Notes: generated from the sequence alone by a model not told the origin. 11,031 nt of DNA from an uncultured Collinsella sp. (GCA_900546455.1 URCS01000060.1:1-11031); one strand, 5' to 3'. Shown: positions 1 through 6,461, numbered from the stretch's first letter. Numbers and translations: made by a program.

Positions 1-654
1 CGGCTCGTCGTCAAAGCTCGGGACGCCTTGGGGCTCCGCAGACTCGGGCTCGGCAGGCGCCTCGGCAACGGGCTCGGTGTCGGCGTCGGCAGGAGCGTCG
101 CCCTCGGGCGCATCCTCGGCCACGTCCTCGCCGTTCGCAGCGGCAACGGCCTCGTGCGGGTCCTTGCCCTCGGCCTCGGCACGCATGCCCAGCACCAGGT
201 TGCGCAGGCCCGCGACCGTGCCTTCCACGTCGGGGGCCGGCTGGTCGGCGTGCAGGTACGCCCAGTCCATCATAAAGGTCGCCGACGACAGCGCGCCGAT
301 GGCCAACGCGTCATCGGGACACGAAAGCTCAACCTCAAAGACACGCTCGTCATGCTCGCTCACGCGCGTGCGGCCGCACGAGATGCTGCCGGCAAGACCG
401 GTCTCGTTCATGAGCTCGACCGTCACGTGCTCCAGCAGGTGGCAAAGCTCGGTCTGGCCCATGCAGTCCTGGAACTCGCGACCCGAATCGCCCAGGCACA
501 GGTGCTTGGCAATCGCCGGCACCAGGTAGTACACGCGCGCCGTGGCCTCGATATCCTCCGAGGTCATGAGCGGCATGCCGGGGTTCACCAGCACGTGCGC
601 GCAAATCTTGTCCTCGCTGACGGTGACCTTAAGGATGTTGAACAGGCCTGCCAT
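1..654 (-). CDS. Cyanophycin-synthetase N-domain-like protein (3' end off the window)
   Basis: 218 codons are visible from ATG at 654-652; the frame is still open at base 1, so the C-terminus is missing. A purine-rich Shine-Dalgarno (GGGGAG) lies just upstream, and the gene starts 24 bp after the CorC-like gene stops, so the two are probably one operon. Residues 1-158 look globular. The stretch with HLLEHVTVEL (72-81), then GRTR (94-97), then a beta-rich segment, resembles the N-terminal domain of cyanophycin synthetase (CphA), which has a similar HxxEHVxxEL...GRTR pattern. This is recall of the family and was not checked by alignment. The ATP-grasp and Mur-ligase domains that make cyanophycin do not follow: residues 159-218 form a low-complexity Ala/Glu/Pro/Asp tail. 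So it is unlikely to be a cyanophycin synthetase itself. No signal peptide or membrane segment is seen, so it is probably cytosolic. Function unknown; the coding call is firm, the homology moderate. Confidence 0.75.
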   Translation of the reverse strand, partial: MAGLFNILKVTVSEDKICAHVLVNPGMPLMTSEDIEATARVYYLVPAIAKHLCLGDSGREFQDCMGQTELCHLLEHVTVELMNETGLAGSISCGRTRVSEHDERVFEVELSCPDDALAIGALSSATFMMDWAYLHADQPAPDVEGTVAGLRNLVLGMRAEAEGKDPHEAVAAANGEDVAEDAPEGDAPADADTEPVAEAPAEPESAEPQGVPSFDDEP

Positions 655-678
655 AACTCTCCCCTACTCGTCCTTGCC

Positions 679-2052
679 CTACTCGTCGCCATCGTGCGGA
701 TCCACAGAGCCCGCACCCGACGCCGCCGGCTTCTCTGCCGAAGACTCGGAATCCTTCTTATCGGTTTCGGCCGGAGCGATCACGCGAATGAGCGAGATGC
801 GCTGGCCACGCATCGACTGTACCTTGAACTTGTACCCTGCGACCTCAAACACCTCTCCGATGTCGGGCACCGAGTCGCAAAGCTCCAAAATCCAGCCGGC
901 GATGGTCTCATAATCATCGCTTTCCTCGAGCGGCCAACCAAGCTCAATCGCGTCATCGCACGAAAAACGCCCATCGACGAGCCACTCGCGACGCGAAAGA
1001 CGCGTGAGGTACTTGTTGTCGGGGTCGAACTCGTCCTCGATTTCGCCGACGATCTCCTCGACGATGTCCTCGATGGTGATGATGCCGGCCGTGCCGCCGT
1101 ACTCGTCCACGACGACCACGATCTGGTCGTGCGAGGTCTGCATCTCGGACAGCAGCGGCAGGATGTCCTTGGTATCGGGCACAAAGGTGGCGTCGCGCAA
1201 AAAGCCGGCGATGGGCTGGTCGCCTTTGCCGTCGAGCGCGGGCTGGATCAGGTCCTTGATGTGCGCAATGCCCGCGACATTGTCGGGGTCCTCGTGATAG
1301 ACGGGGATGCGGCTGAAGCCGGTCTGGCGCATGGTGGACAGCACGTCGGCGACCGTCTCGTCGTCCTCGCACATGGTGGTGTCCACGCGCGGCACCATGA
1401 CCTCGCGAGCCACGGTGTCACCCAGGTCGAAGATCTCGTGGATCATGCGCTTTTCCTCGTCGAGCAGGTCGTCCTGCTCCGAGACCATGTACTTAATCTC
1501 TTCCTCCGAGACGTTCTGGCGGTCATCGGCGCTCTTGATGCGCAGGATACGGGCCAGGCCGTCGGAGCAGGCACCGGTCAGCCACACGAGCGGACGGGCG
1601 ATCTTTTGGAACACGGAGAGCGGTCCCACGACCTGCTTGGATACGCCCTCGGCGTTAGCGAGGCCGATGCGCTTGGGCACGAGCTCGCCGATCACGATGG
1701 ACACAAAGGCGACGGCGACGGTGATGATGACCGGCGCTAGGCCGCGCGCGATGGCGGAAAGCGGCGCGATGCCAAAGCTCATGAGCCACGTGGCAAGCGG
1801 GTCGGACAGGCTCGTCGACGCGACGGCGGACGAGGCGAAGCCCACGAGCGTGATGGCGACCTGGATGGTGGCCAACAGCTGGTCGGAGTCGGCGGCGAGC
1901 TGGACGGCGCGCTCGGCGCGCTTATCGCCCTCCTCGGCATCGTGCTCCAACACGGCGCGCTTAGCCGTGGTAAGGGCCATCTCGGACATGGAGAAGTAGC
2001 CGTTGATAAGCGTCAGGACGAGCGTGGTAATAAGGGAGATGGTTATGTCCAT
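679..2052 (-). CDS. CNNM/CorC-type hemolysin-family membrane protein (DUF21-CBS-CorC_HlyC)
   Basis: 457 aa, full length for the family. Residues 1-125 are the DUF21/CNNM membrane domain with hydrophobic segments near 3-21, 60-80 and 100-121, ending in the hallmark GELVPKR (122-128). Two CBS motifs follow at about 213-333, starting at REVMVPRVDT (216-225) and including VDEYGGTAGIITIEDIVEEI (315-334). A CorC_HlyC domain lies at about 345-425, and a charged Ser/Ala tail ends the protein. Relatives bind adenine nucleotides through the CBS pair and are implicated in Mg2+ (or Co2+) efflux or homeostasis; the name hemolysin is historical. The gene acts in the cytoplasmic membrane. ATG at 2052-2050 gives the usual short lead into the first helix. 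The best Shine-Dalgarno (GGAGG) lies about 15 nt upstream, which is long, and sits in a small hairpin. The next gene begins 24 bp after the stop. Substrate is not deducible. Confidence 0.93.
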   Translation of the reverse strand: MDITISLITTLVLTLINGYFSMSEMALTTAKRAVLEHDAEEGDKRAERAVQLAADSDQLLATIQVAITLVGFASSAVASTSLSDPLATWLMSFGIAPLSAIARGLAPVIITVAVAFVSIVIGELVPKRIGLANAEGVSKQVVGPLSVFQKIARPLVWLTGACSDGLARILRIKSADDRQNVSEEEIKYMVSEQDDLLDEEKRMIHEIFDLGDTVAREVMVPRVDTTMCEDDETVADVLSTMRQTGFSRIPVYHEDPDNVAGIAHIKDLIQPALDGKGDQPIAGFLRDATFVPDTKDILPLLSEMQTSHDQIVVVVDEYGGTAGIITIEDIVEEIVGEIEDEFDPDNKYLTRLSRREWLVDGRFSCDDAIELGWPLEESDDYETIAGWILELCDSVPDIGEVFEVAGYKFKVQSMRGQRISLIRVIAPAETDKKDSESSAEKPAASGAGSVDPHDGDE

Positions 2053-2054
2053 CG

Positions 2055-2072
2055 GGAGTTTCTCGAACCTCC
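2055..2072 (-). promoter_or_regulatory. Hairpin covering the Shine-Dalgarno of the CorC-like gene
   Basis: On the minus strand, GGAGGTTCGAGAAACTCC ends 2 nt before the ATG at 2052. The ends pair (GGAG with CTCC), with a further TTC/GAA stem after one mismatch. The GGAGG is the only good ribosome-binding site for the CorC-like gene, but stands about 15 nt from its ATG. Folding could either hide it or shorten the distance. This is seen in the sequence; a regulatory role is inference. Confidence 0.3.
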
Positions 2073-2122
2073 AAGATTCGGGACGTCAGGGTAAAACGTT
2101 GATGGCGGATACGGCAATTGCG

Positions 2123-2150
2123 CCCAGCGGCCATCTGGATGGGCCGCGGG
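2123..2150 (-). other. Strong GC-rich hairpin between the PAQR and CorC-like genes
   Basis: Inverted repeat in the 112-bp gap after the PAQR stop: CCC-a-GCGGCC-ATC, two-base loop, GAT-g-GGCCGC-GGG. The stem is long and GC-rich, but no U-tract follows in the minus-strand transcript, so it is not a standard intrinsic terminator. It could be a Rho-assisted or processing site, or an RNA-stability hairpin. Confidence 0.35.
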
Positions 2151-2164
2151 CACAGGCGCGGTCG

Positions 2165-2848
2165 CTAGATTACGAAGAGGATCACCGCCATGAACTGGAA
2201 GATGCTGCCGGCGAGCACCCACAAGTGGAAAACACTGTGCAGATAGCGCACGTTTTTGGCGATATAGAACGGCACGCCCACGGTATAGCACACGCCACCG
2301 ACGGCGAGCAGGGCAAGTGCCACGGGGTTGAGCAGCGCCACAAGTTCGGGCAGCTTAAAGACGACAAGCCAGCCCATCAGCAGGTAGACCAAGCCGCTTA
2401 CCCAGTGCGGCTGACGCTCGCGCATAAAGCACTCGAGGGCGATGCCGATAATGGCGATGGCCCACACGGCAAAGAACAGCATAGGACCGCCGTCGTTTGC
2501 AAGCGTGATGAGGCAAAACGGCGTATAGCTACCGGCTATGAGCAGGTAGATGCAGCTGTGGTCGATGATGCGAAACACGCGCTTGGCGCCCGCGGGCTGA
2601 ATCGCGTGGTAGAGCGTGGAGGCCAGATATTCAAGAATAATGCTGACACCATAGACAATCGCCGCGGCCATGTGGGCCGGACCTCCGCCGCGCAGGGCAG
2701 CGAATACGATCAGGAGCACCAAGCCCGCGATACCCAGCAGGCAGCCGACACCATGGGTGACGGAGTTCATGATCTCCTCGCCCACCGTGTAGTGTGGAAC
2801 GGCCGCGGTCTTGGGTCGCGGCTTAGAACTGTCGCTCGAATCGGACAT
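2165..2848 (-). CDS. Hemolysin III / PAQR-family seven-helix membrane protein
   Basis: 227 aa from ATG at 2848-2846. A TTG 18 bp upstream keeps the frame open, but the Shine-Dalgarno GGAGG lies within those extra codons, which favours the ATG despite an 11-nt spacer. A polar, Ser/Lys-rich cytosolic tail (1-20) is followed by GEEIMNSVTHGVG (23-35) and about seven hydrophobic helices. The signature residues of the superfamily are present: S77 and H81 in STLYH, D96-H97 in DHSCIYLLIAGSYTP (96-110), and H204/H208 in HSVFHLW. In PAQR proteins such as the adiponectin receptors, the His/Asp set coordinates zinc in the membrane, and some act as ceramidases. Bacterial members (the YqfA/Hly-III type) are poorly characterised, and some are linked to membrane lipid homeostasis. 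It is transcribed away from the hydrolase at 3035. A possible -10 (TATAGT, complement of 2884-2889) lacks a good -35. The membrane family call is firm; the substrate is unknown. Confidence 0.93.
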   Translation of the reverse strand: MSDSSDSSKPRPKTAAVPHYTVGEEIMNSVTHGVGCLLGIAGLVLLIVFAALRGGGPAHMAAAIVYGVSIILEYLASTLYHAIQPAGAKRVFRIIDHSCIYLLIAGSYTPFCLITLANDGGPMLFFAVWAIAIIGIALECFMRERQPHWVSGLVYLLMGWLVVFKLPELVALLNPVALALLAVGGVCYTVGVPFYIAKNVRYLHSVFHLWVLAGSIFQFMAVILFVI

Positions 2849-2906
2849 GCCGGTTACATCCTCCAATGTAAAGAGTTCTCAACACTATATCAAAGCGTCT
2901 AGGTAC

Positions 2907-2921
2907 GTGCGAAATTTGCAC
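2907..2921. promoter_or_regulatory. Palindrome in the PAQR/hydrolase divergent region
   Basis: GTGCGAAATTTGCAC has perfect 4-bp outer arms (GTGC/GCAC) and an AT-rich centre; 12 of 15 positions match the reverse complement. It lies between the divergent PAQR and hydrolase genes, about 60 bp upstream of the PAQR start. Operator-like, but no regulator can be assigned. Confidence 0.3.
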
Positions 2922-2955
2922 CATACGTGACCCTTTGTTTACCCATTCTTTGCCT

Positions 2956-2969
2956 GTTGACGCATCAAC
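2956..2969. promoter_or_regulatory. Putative operator box 1, overlapping the -35
   Basis: GTTGACGCATCAAC matches its own reverse complement at 12 of 14 positions and covers the -35 hexamer. It is related to the box at 3001-3014: 11 of 14 positions agree and all three differences are C/T. A protein bound here would block RNA polymerase. The cognate factor is not in the window. Confidence 0.5.
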
Positions 2970-2985
2970 GGCGAACGTCCATAAT
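2957..2985 (+). promoter_or_regulatory. Sigma-70-type promoter of the alpha/beta hydrolase
   Basis: The -35 TTGACG (2957-2962) and -10 CATAAT (2980-2985) are separated by 17 bp, close to the vegetative consensus. Transcription would start near 2992, about 43 nt before the ATG. The -35 lies inside the first palindromic box (2956-2969), and the second box follows the predicted start site. Confidence 0.6.
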
Positions 2986-2998
2986 GCGCTTGCATTAA

Positions 2999-3016
2999 AT
3001 GTTGATGTATTAACAT
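2999..3016. promoter_or_regulatory. Putative operator box 2, downstream of the start site
   Basis: ATGTTGATGTATTAACAT matches its reverse complement at 14 of 18 positions. Its core GTTGATGTATTAAC (3001-3014) repeats box 1 exactly 45 bp further on. It falls at about +8 to +25 of the predicted transcript, just before the ribosome-binding site. Confidence 0.5.
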
Positions 3017-3034
3017 CTTATAGGAGAATACCGC

Positions 3035-4000
3035 ATGGCTCAAAACGCACGTTCCCATCGAAAGCTCAAGATAGCCGGCATCGTTGCACTGGTGGTTGTC
3101 GTTGCGCTGCTCGGATTTGCCGGCAACTTTTTGTTTGACTTTGCCATGAACCCCCAAGCGCCGTACACCATGAAGATGATGCAGGATAGCAAGAACGACA
3201 AAAAAGGTGAACAGCCGGATGCCGAGGACACCGAGGCGCGGGCGTGGTTTAAGGAGAACCGCAAGGGCAGCAGCCTCACCGCAGATGACGGAACCGAACT
3301 TGCCGCTTGGTATTTTGCTGCTTCGGAGAGCACGCACGACTACGCCGTCTGCCTGCATGGATATACCAACGAGCCCATCGGTATGGCCCGATACGTCAAG
3401 CGATTCCACGACCGCGGCATGAACGTGCTCGCGCCCGCCGCCCGCGCCCACGAGCGCTCCGGCGGCGACTATATCGGCATGGGCTGGCCCGAGCGCCTCG
3501 ACATCGTCGCATGGATCGAGCGAATCGTTCAGGCTGACCCCGGGGCGCGCATCCTGGTCTTTGGCGAGTCGATGGGTGCGGCAACCGCCATGAACGTCGC
3601 GGGGGAATCTCTGCCCGCAAACGTGAAATGCATTATCGAGGACTGCGGTTACACGAGTGTCTGGGACGAGTTTTCTCTGCAGCTCAAGGACGTGTTCGGC
3701 CTGCCCAGCTTTCCCTTGCTCGATGTGGCAAACTTGGTGTGCAACGTGCGCGCAGGCTACGACTTTCATAAGGCGAGCAGCGTGGAGCAACTCAAACACG
3801 CGACGGTTCCCATGCTGTTTATCCACGGCGACCAGGACACCTTTGTGCCGTACAGTATGCTCGACCAAAACTACGACGCGTGCGCCAGCAAGGTCAAGCA
3901 AAAGCTCACCATCCATGGCGCCACCCACGCCAAGAGTGCGCAAGTTGACCCCGAGCTCTACTGGAACACAGTCGACAACTTCCTCGACGAGTATTTTTAG
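3035..4000 (+). CDS. Membrane-anchored alpha/beta hydrolase
   Basis: 321 aa. ATG at 3035 follows AGGAG (3022-3026) by 8 nt. A short basic stretch (RSHRKLK) and one hydrophobic segment (13-33) form a signal anchor, so the catalytic part is probably outside the membrane. The fold is an alpha/beta hydrolase of the broad COG1073-like group: oxyanion-loop HG at 108-109 (CLHGYTNEP), nucleophile elbow GESMG with Ser179, Asp268 in HGDQDTFVP (264-272), and His298 in GATHAKS. The triad is complete, so an active serine hydrolase (esterase, amidase or peptidase) is expected; the substrate cannot be read from sequence. It stands alone on the plus strand, with a good promoter overlapped and followed by paired palindromes, so it is likely repressed under some condition. 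Third-position GC is a little lower than in neighbouring genes. A 5-bp hairpin with a short T-run follows the stop. Confidence 0.93.
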   Translation: MAQNARSHRKLKIAGIVALVVVVALLGFAGNFLFDFAMNPQAPYTMKMMQDSKNDKKGEQPDAEDTEARAWFKENRKGSSLTADDGTELAAWYFAASESTHDYAVCLHGYTNEPIGMARYVKRFHDRGMNVLAPAARAHERSGGDYIGMGWPERLDIVAWIERIVQADPGARILVFGESMGAATAMNVAGESLPANVKCIIEDCGYTSVWDEFSLQLKDVFGLPSFPLLDVANLVCNVRAGYDFHKASSVEQLKHATVPMLFIHGDQDTFVPYSMLDQNYDACASKVKQKLTIHGATHAKSAQVDPELYWNTVDNFLDEYF

Positions 4001-4016
4001 GTAAAAAGCAACGTCT

Positions 4017-4041
4017 GGGGCTTTATCTGGCCCCCTATTTT
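4017..4041 (+). terminator. Weak intrinsic-terminator-like hairpin after the hydrolase
   Basis: GGGGC (4017-4021), 8-nt loop, GCCCC (4030-4034), then CTATTTT. The stem is only 5 bp and the T-run is interrupted, so this is a weak terminator; the large palindrome starting at 4039 may help it. Confidence 0.4.
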
Positions 4042-4168
4042 CGGAAGTATGCGGCAAAATCTGGAACTGCCGACCAGACCGCAGTTTTACCAACAATTTA
4101 TCAGGGGTTTTGTTGCCAAAAAACGGTTTGTGGTCGGCGGTATTCGATTTTTCACCGCACTTCCGAAA
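4039..4168. repeat. 130-nt imperfect palindrome between convergent genes
   Basis: One long hairpin can form from nested perfect arms: TTTCGGAAGT (4039-4048) with ACTTCCGAAA (4159-4168); GCGG (4051-4054) with CCGC (4155-4158); GCCGACCA (4069-4076) with TGGTCGGC (4131-4138); CAACAA (4091-4096) with TTGTTG (4110-4115). The loop is 4097-4109. It has no long frame of its own and lies between the hydrolase and the DUF362 gene, which converge on it. It could be a MITE-like or REP-like dispersed element, or a two-way terminator. Whether it recurs elsewhere cannot be seen here. Confidence 0.6.
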
Positions 4169-4198
4169 TGCCGCCCGTGGGCGCTGTGCTCACGAGCG

Positions 4199-4226
4199 GC
4201 ATTTGCTAACGTTGCGCTACAAATGC
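4199..4226. other. Small inverted repeat before the DUF362 stop
   Basis: GCATTTG (4199-4205) and CAAATGC (4220-4226) are perfect arms around a 14-nt loop, followed on the plus strand by GCTTGTTTTG. It could stop plus-strand readthrough towards the DUF362 gene. Weak as a terminator because the stem is AT-rich and the T-run is broken. The rest of 4169-4251 shows nothing. Confidence 0.25.
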
Positions 4227-4251
4227 GCTTGTTTTGTCCAATATCTAGGCG

Positions 4252-5457
4252 CTACTTGACCTCGATGAGCTCGTACTCGCTCGTGCCCAAGCCGATCTTC
4301 TCGGCATGCGCGATGCACGCGCGCCAGTCGGTGTCGGGATGCGTGATGCAGAAGGGGTCGTGCGCCTGCTCGCCCTCCAGATGCTCGTGGTTATGCTCCA
4401 TCTTGGCCGCGCTATCGGTGAGCTCGGTGTTGGACAGCGGCTCGGACGCCATGACGGCATCGGCGCAGGCCTGGTCGATGGCGACCGGGTCGAAGCTCGC
4501 GAACATGCCGATGTCGTTGACGATAGGTGTGTCGTTTTCGGGATGGCAATCGCAGTTGGGGCTGATATCCATGGCAAGCGAGATGTGGAAGCTCGGGCGG
4601 CCGTCGACGACGGCCTTGGTGTACTCGGCGATCTTGCAGTTGAGCACGTCGGCCGCGGCGTCATAGCCGGGCTTGATGCAGTCCTGGTTGCATGCCGCAA
4701 TGCAGCGGCCGCAGCCCACGCAGCGATCGTGGTCGATGGCAGCGACGTGGACCGTGCGGGTGTTGCCGTTGGCAAGCTCGCGCTCGCGGGTGTCGTCGAA
4801 CGAGATAGCGTTGTGTGCGCAGATCTTTTCGCAGGCACGGCAGCCAATGCAGTGCTCGGCCGCGACGTTCGGCTTGCCGGCGGCATGCTGCTCCATCTTG
4901 CCGGCACGGCTGCCGCCGCCCATGCCCAGGTTCTTCATGGCGCCGCCAAAACCGGCCTGCTCATGACCCTTAAAGTGGGTGAGGCTGATCACGATATCGG
5001 CATCCATGAGCGCCTGACCGATCTTGGCCTCGTGCACGTACTCGCCGCCCTCGACCGGGACGAGCGCCTCGTCGGTACCCTTGAGGCCGTCGGCAATAAT
5101 GATCTGGCAGCCCGTGGCATACGGGGTAAAGCCGTTCTGATAGGCGGTATCGATGTGCTCGAGCGCGTTTTTGCGGCTACCGACGTAGAGCGTGTTGCAG
5201 TCGGTGAGGAAGGGCTTACCGCCCAGCTCCTTCACTACGTCCGCGACGGCGCGGGCGTAGTTGGGGCGCAAAAAGCTCAGGTTGCCCAGCTCGCCAAAGT
5301 GAATCTTGATAGCAACGAACTTGTTCTCAAAGTCGATCTGCTCAATACCGGCGCGGCGGATGAGGCGCTTGAGCTTGTCGAGCTGGCTCTCGCGAGCATG
5401 CGTGCGCAGGTTGGTGAAGTACACCCTGGCGGGTGCTGCGGGTGCAGTTGCGGTCAT
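4252..5457 (-). CDS. DUF362 domain protein with two 4Fe-4S ferredoxin motifs
   Basis: 401 aa. ATG at 5457-5455 is preceded by GAGGGG. Residues 10-190 and 270-340 form the DUF362 region, recognisable from KIHFGELGNLSFLRP (51-65), ISLTHFKGHEQAGFGGAMKN (157-176) and the Cys/Asp-rich NCDCHPENDTPIVNDIGMFA (301-320). Inserted is a bacterial two-cluster ferredoxin: CIGCRACEKIC (Cys203, 206, 209, 213) and CVGCGRCIAAC (Cys246, 249, 252, 256), each CxxCxxCxxxC. The extra Cys260 replaces the usual CP. A His/Glu-rich stretch (354-367) lies near the C-terminus. No signal peptide is seen, so it is probably a cytosolic electron carrier or redox enzyme in anaerobic metabolism. DUF362 proteins are widespread in anaerobes but their reaction is not established. 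It stands alone, convergent with the hydrolase. The family call is firm, the function unknown. Confidence 0.93.
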   Translation of the reverse strand: MTATAPAAPARVYFTNLRTHARESQLDKLKRLIRRAGIEQIDFENKFVAIKIHFGELGNLSFLRPNYARAVADVVKELGGKPFLTDCNTLYVGSRKNALEHIDTAYQNGFTPYATGCQIIIADGLKGTDEALVPVEGGEYVHEAKIGQALMDADIVISLTHFKGHEQAGFGGAMKNLGMGGGSRAGKMEQHAAGKPNVAAEHCIGCRACEKICAHNAISFDDTRERELANGNTRTVHVAAIDHDRCVGCGRCIAACNQDCIKPGYDAAADVLNCKIAEYTKAVVDGRPSFHISLAMDISPNCDCHPENDTPIVNDIGMFASFDPVAIDQACADAVMASEPLSNTELTDSAAKMEHNHEHLEGEQAHDPFCITHPDTDWRACIAHAEKIGLGTSEYELIEVK

Positions 5458-5499
5458 AAATCTATCCCCTCGGTCTATATGGCGTTACAGACATAGAGG

Positions 5500-5530
5500 A
5501 TGGTACCAGTTAAAGCAGAGTTAAAGTCAA
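5500..5530 (-). promoter_or_regulatory. Possible promoter of the DUF362 gene
   Basis: On the minus strand TTGACT (5530-5525) is followed after 19 bp by TGGTACCAT, an extended -10 (TACCAT, 5505-5500, preceded by TG). The spacer is long but the extended -10 could compensate. It lies 43 bp before the ATG. No better candidate was seen in 5458-5539. Confidence 0.3.
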
Positions 5531-5539
5531 GTATGGCAC

Positions 5540-5674
5540 CTAGTCATTGGGGACACTCTTTCGACACTCGGCAGTTGGGGACAGCCCTTGCCAGCCCGGC
5601 CGGCGAACCGGCGAATCGGCAAAGACTGCCCCCGATGACTAGTCATTTAAGTCTGTCCCCAATGACCACTCTTG
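5540..5674. repeat. REP-like hairpin repeat, copy A
   Basis: This copy is bounded by a perfect 13-bp inverted repeat: GTCATTGGGGACA (5543-5555) and TGTCCCCAATGAC (5654-5666). Inside are a GC-rich nested hairpin (TTGCC...GGCAA around CCGGCCGGCGAACCGGCG) and the perfect 12-bp palindrome ATGACTAGTCAT (5635-5646). GTCATT/AATGAC (5642-5666) makes a second hairpin with a 13-nt loop. Aligned by hand with 9998-10159, 121 of 135 positions agree apart from one 27-bp insertion in the other copy, and both have the same orientation. There is no coding capacity. The architecture, inverted REP-type hairpins around a spacer, resembles REPIN/BIME elements mobilised by REP-associated tyrosine transposases. That is an analogy; no transposase is present. 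Confidence 0.75.
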
Positions 5675-5805
5675 CTGGGCGCCTGCTGCTGGGTCACCAT
5701 CGCCTGCGTGAGCCTGGGCATGCAGCACGTCATCGGCGTCTGGCAGGAAAGGCGTCGCGTGGGACAAAATCCCCCGTCCCAAAATGCGTGTGATGTATGG
5801 TCGGC
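5667..5805. other. Non-coding gap with a possible gene remnant
   Basis: No gene with a start codon and ribosome-binding site is present. On the plus strand a frame of 47 codons (5666-5806, TAG at 5807) has no ATG start. It reads like the end of a membrane protein (WVTIACVSLGMQHVIGVWQERRRV) and begins exactly at the edge of repeat copy A. It may be the tail of a gene disrupted by the repeat, or chance in GC-rich DNA. A small hairpin, TGGGAC/GTCCCA (5760-5781, 10-nt loop), lies just downstream of the methyltransferase gene; neither strand has a T-run after it. Confidence 0.25.
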
Positions 5806-6453
5806 CTAGGAGGGCTTGCGCGCAACCAGGTGGGCACGGAAGCCTTTCTGCGCCTCGAGCTTGAGCAGGAGGAATCCGGCCCTCTCGGCGAGCGCGCGAA
5901 GCTCGGACACCTTGCAGATCCGGACATCACCGTGACCCGCGAGGCGCGCCAACGGCAGCTCAAAGGTGTTCATGAGCCATACCACGAAGTCGCTCGACGT
6001 GTAGTCGCGGAGAATCAGGCGCCCGCCGGGGCGCAGGACTCGGGCCGCCTCGGCGAAGAACCTCTCGGGGTGCGGATAGTGATGGAAGCTGTTGGAGCAG
6101 AGCGCGGCGTCGAAGCTTTGCGGCTCGAAGGGCAGGGCTTCGGCGTCCCCGACGACGAAGCGGACGTTTCCGAGCTGCTTGGCGCATGCCGCCTCGATCA
6201 TTTTGGGCGTGAGATCGAGCCCCGTCAGGTGCTTGCCCGGGTATTCCCCGTGCAGCAGCTCCAGGACTGCTCCGGTTCCGCACCCCACGTCGAGCACGTC
6301 CTCGAACGGCTCGAGCGCGAGCTCCTCGAGCATCTGCGGATAGTCGTCCTTGCACATCTCGTAGATCCCGGCATGGCCGGACTCGTAGATCTTCGCCGCC
6401 TCGGTGAACTCTTTGACGGAAAGCTGCTTGAGCTCTTCTGCCGATCTGGCCAT
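5806..6453 (-). CDS. Class I SAM-dependent methyltransferase (UbiE/COQ5-like)
   Basis: 215 aa. ATG at 6453-6451 follows AGGAGG by 4 nt. The frame is open 80 codons further up, but that stretch overlaps the permease gene out of frame and lacks a plausible start. Rossmann motifs are in order: motif I DVGCGTG (55-61), an acidic end of strand 2 at Asp80 (LTGLD), motif II GDAEALPF (102-109), FDAALCSNSFHHYP (114-127) and LRPGGRLILRDY (140-151). The His-Tyr and LRPGG segments are typical of small-molecule methyltransferases of the UbiE/COQ5 or Methyltransf_11 type. It uses S-adenosylmethionine in the cytosol; the methyl acceptor is unknown. It is the last gene of the ABC operon, 8 bp after the permease stop, so a substrate shared with the transporter is possible but unproven. 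Codon choice differs from its neighbours: Phe is almost always TTC, and GGG and GGA are frequent for Gly, which may mean later acquisition. Confidence 0.92.
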   Translation of the reverse strand: MARSAEELKQLSVKEFTEAAKIYESGHAGIYEMCKDDYPQMLEELALEPFEDVLDVGCGTGAVLELLHGEYPGKHLTGLDLTPKMIEAACAKQLGNVRFVVGDAEALPFEPQSFDAALCSNSFHHYPHPERFFAEAARVLRPGGRLILRDYTSSDFVVWLMNTFELPLARLAGHGDVRICKVSELRALAERAGFLLLKLEAQKGFRAHLVARKPS

Positions 6454-6461
6454 GAGCCCTC

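Noticed and set aside
28..1740. 570-codon open frame on the plus strand
   Set aside because: It is antisense to the CorC-like gene and the CphA-like gene, both with clear family motifs. Its Arg/Val/His/Leu-rich composition is typical of mirror frames in GC-rich DNA.
679..2848. Haemolytic toxin pair
   Set aside because: Both families carry the word hemolysin for historical reasons. The domains are those of CNNM/CorC and PAQR membrane proteins, and nothing indicates a pore-forming toxin.
2939..4096. 385-codon minus-strand frame
   Set aside because: Antisense to the alpha/beta hydrolase, whose triad and ribosome-binding site are convincing.
4306..5496. 396-codon plus-strand frame
   Set aside because: Antisense to the DUF362 ferredoxin, which has intact cluster motifs; no domain is recognisable in the mirror frame.
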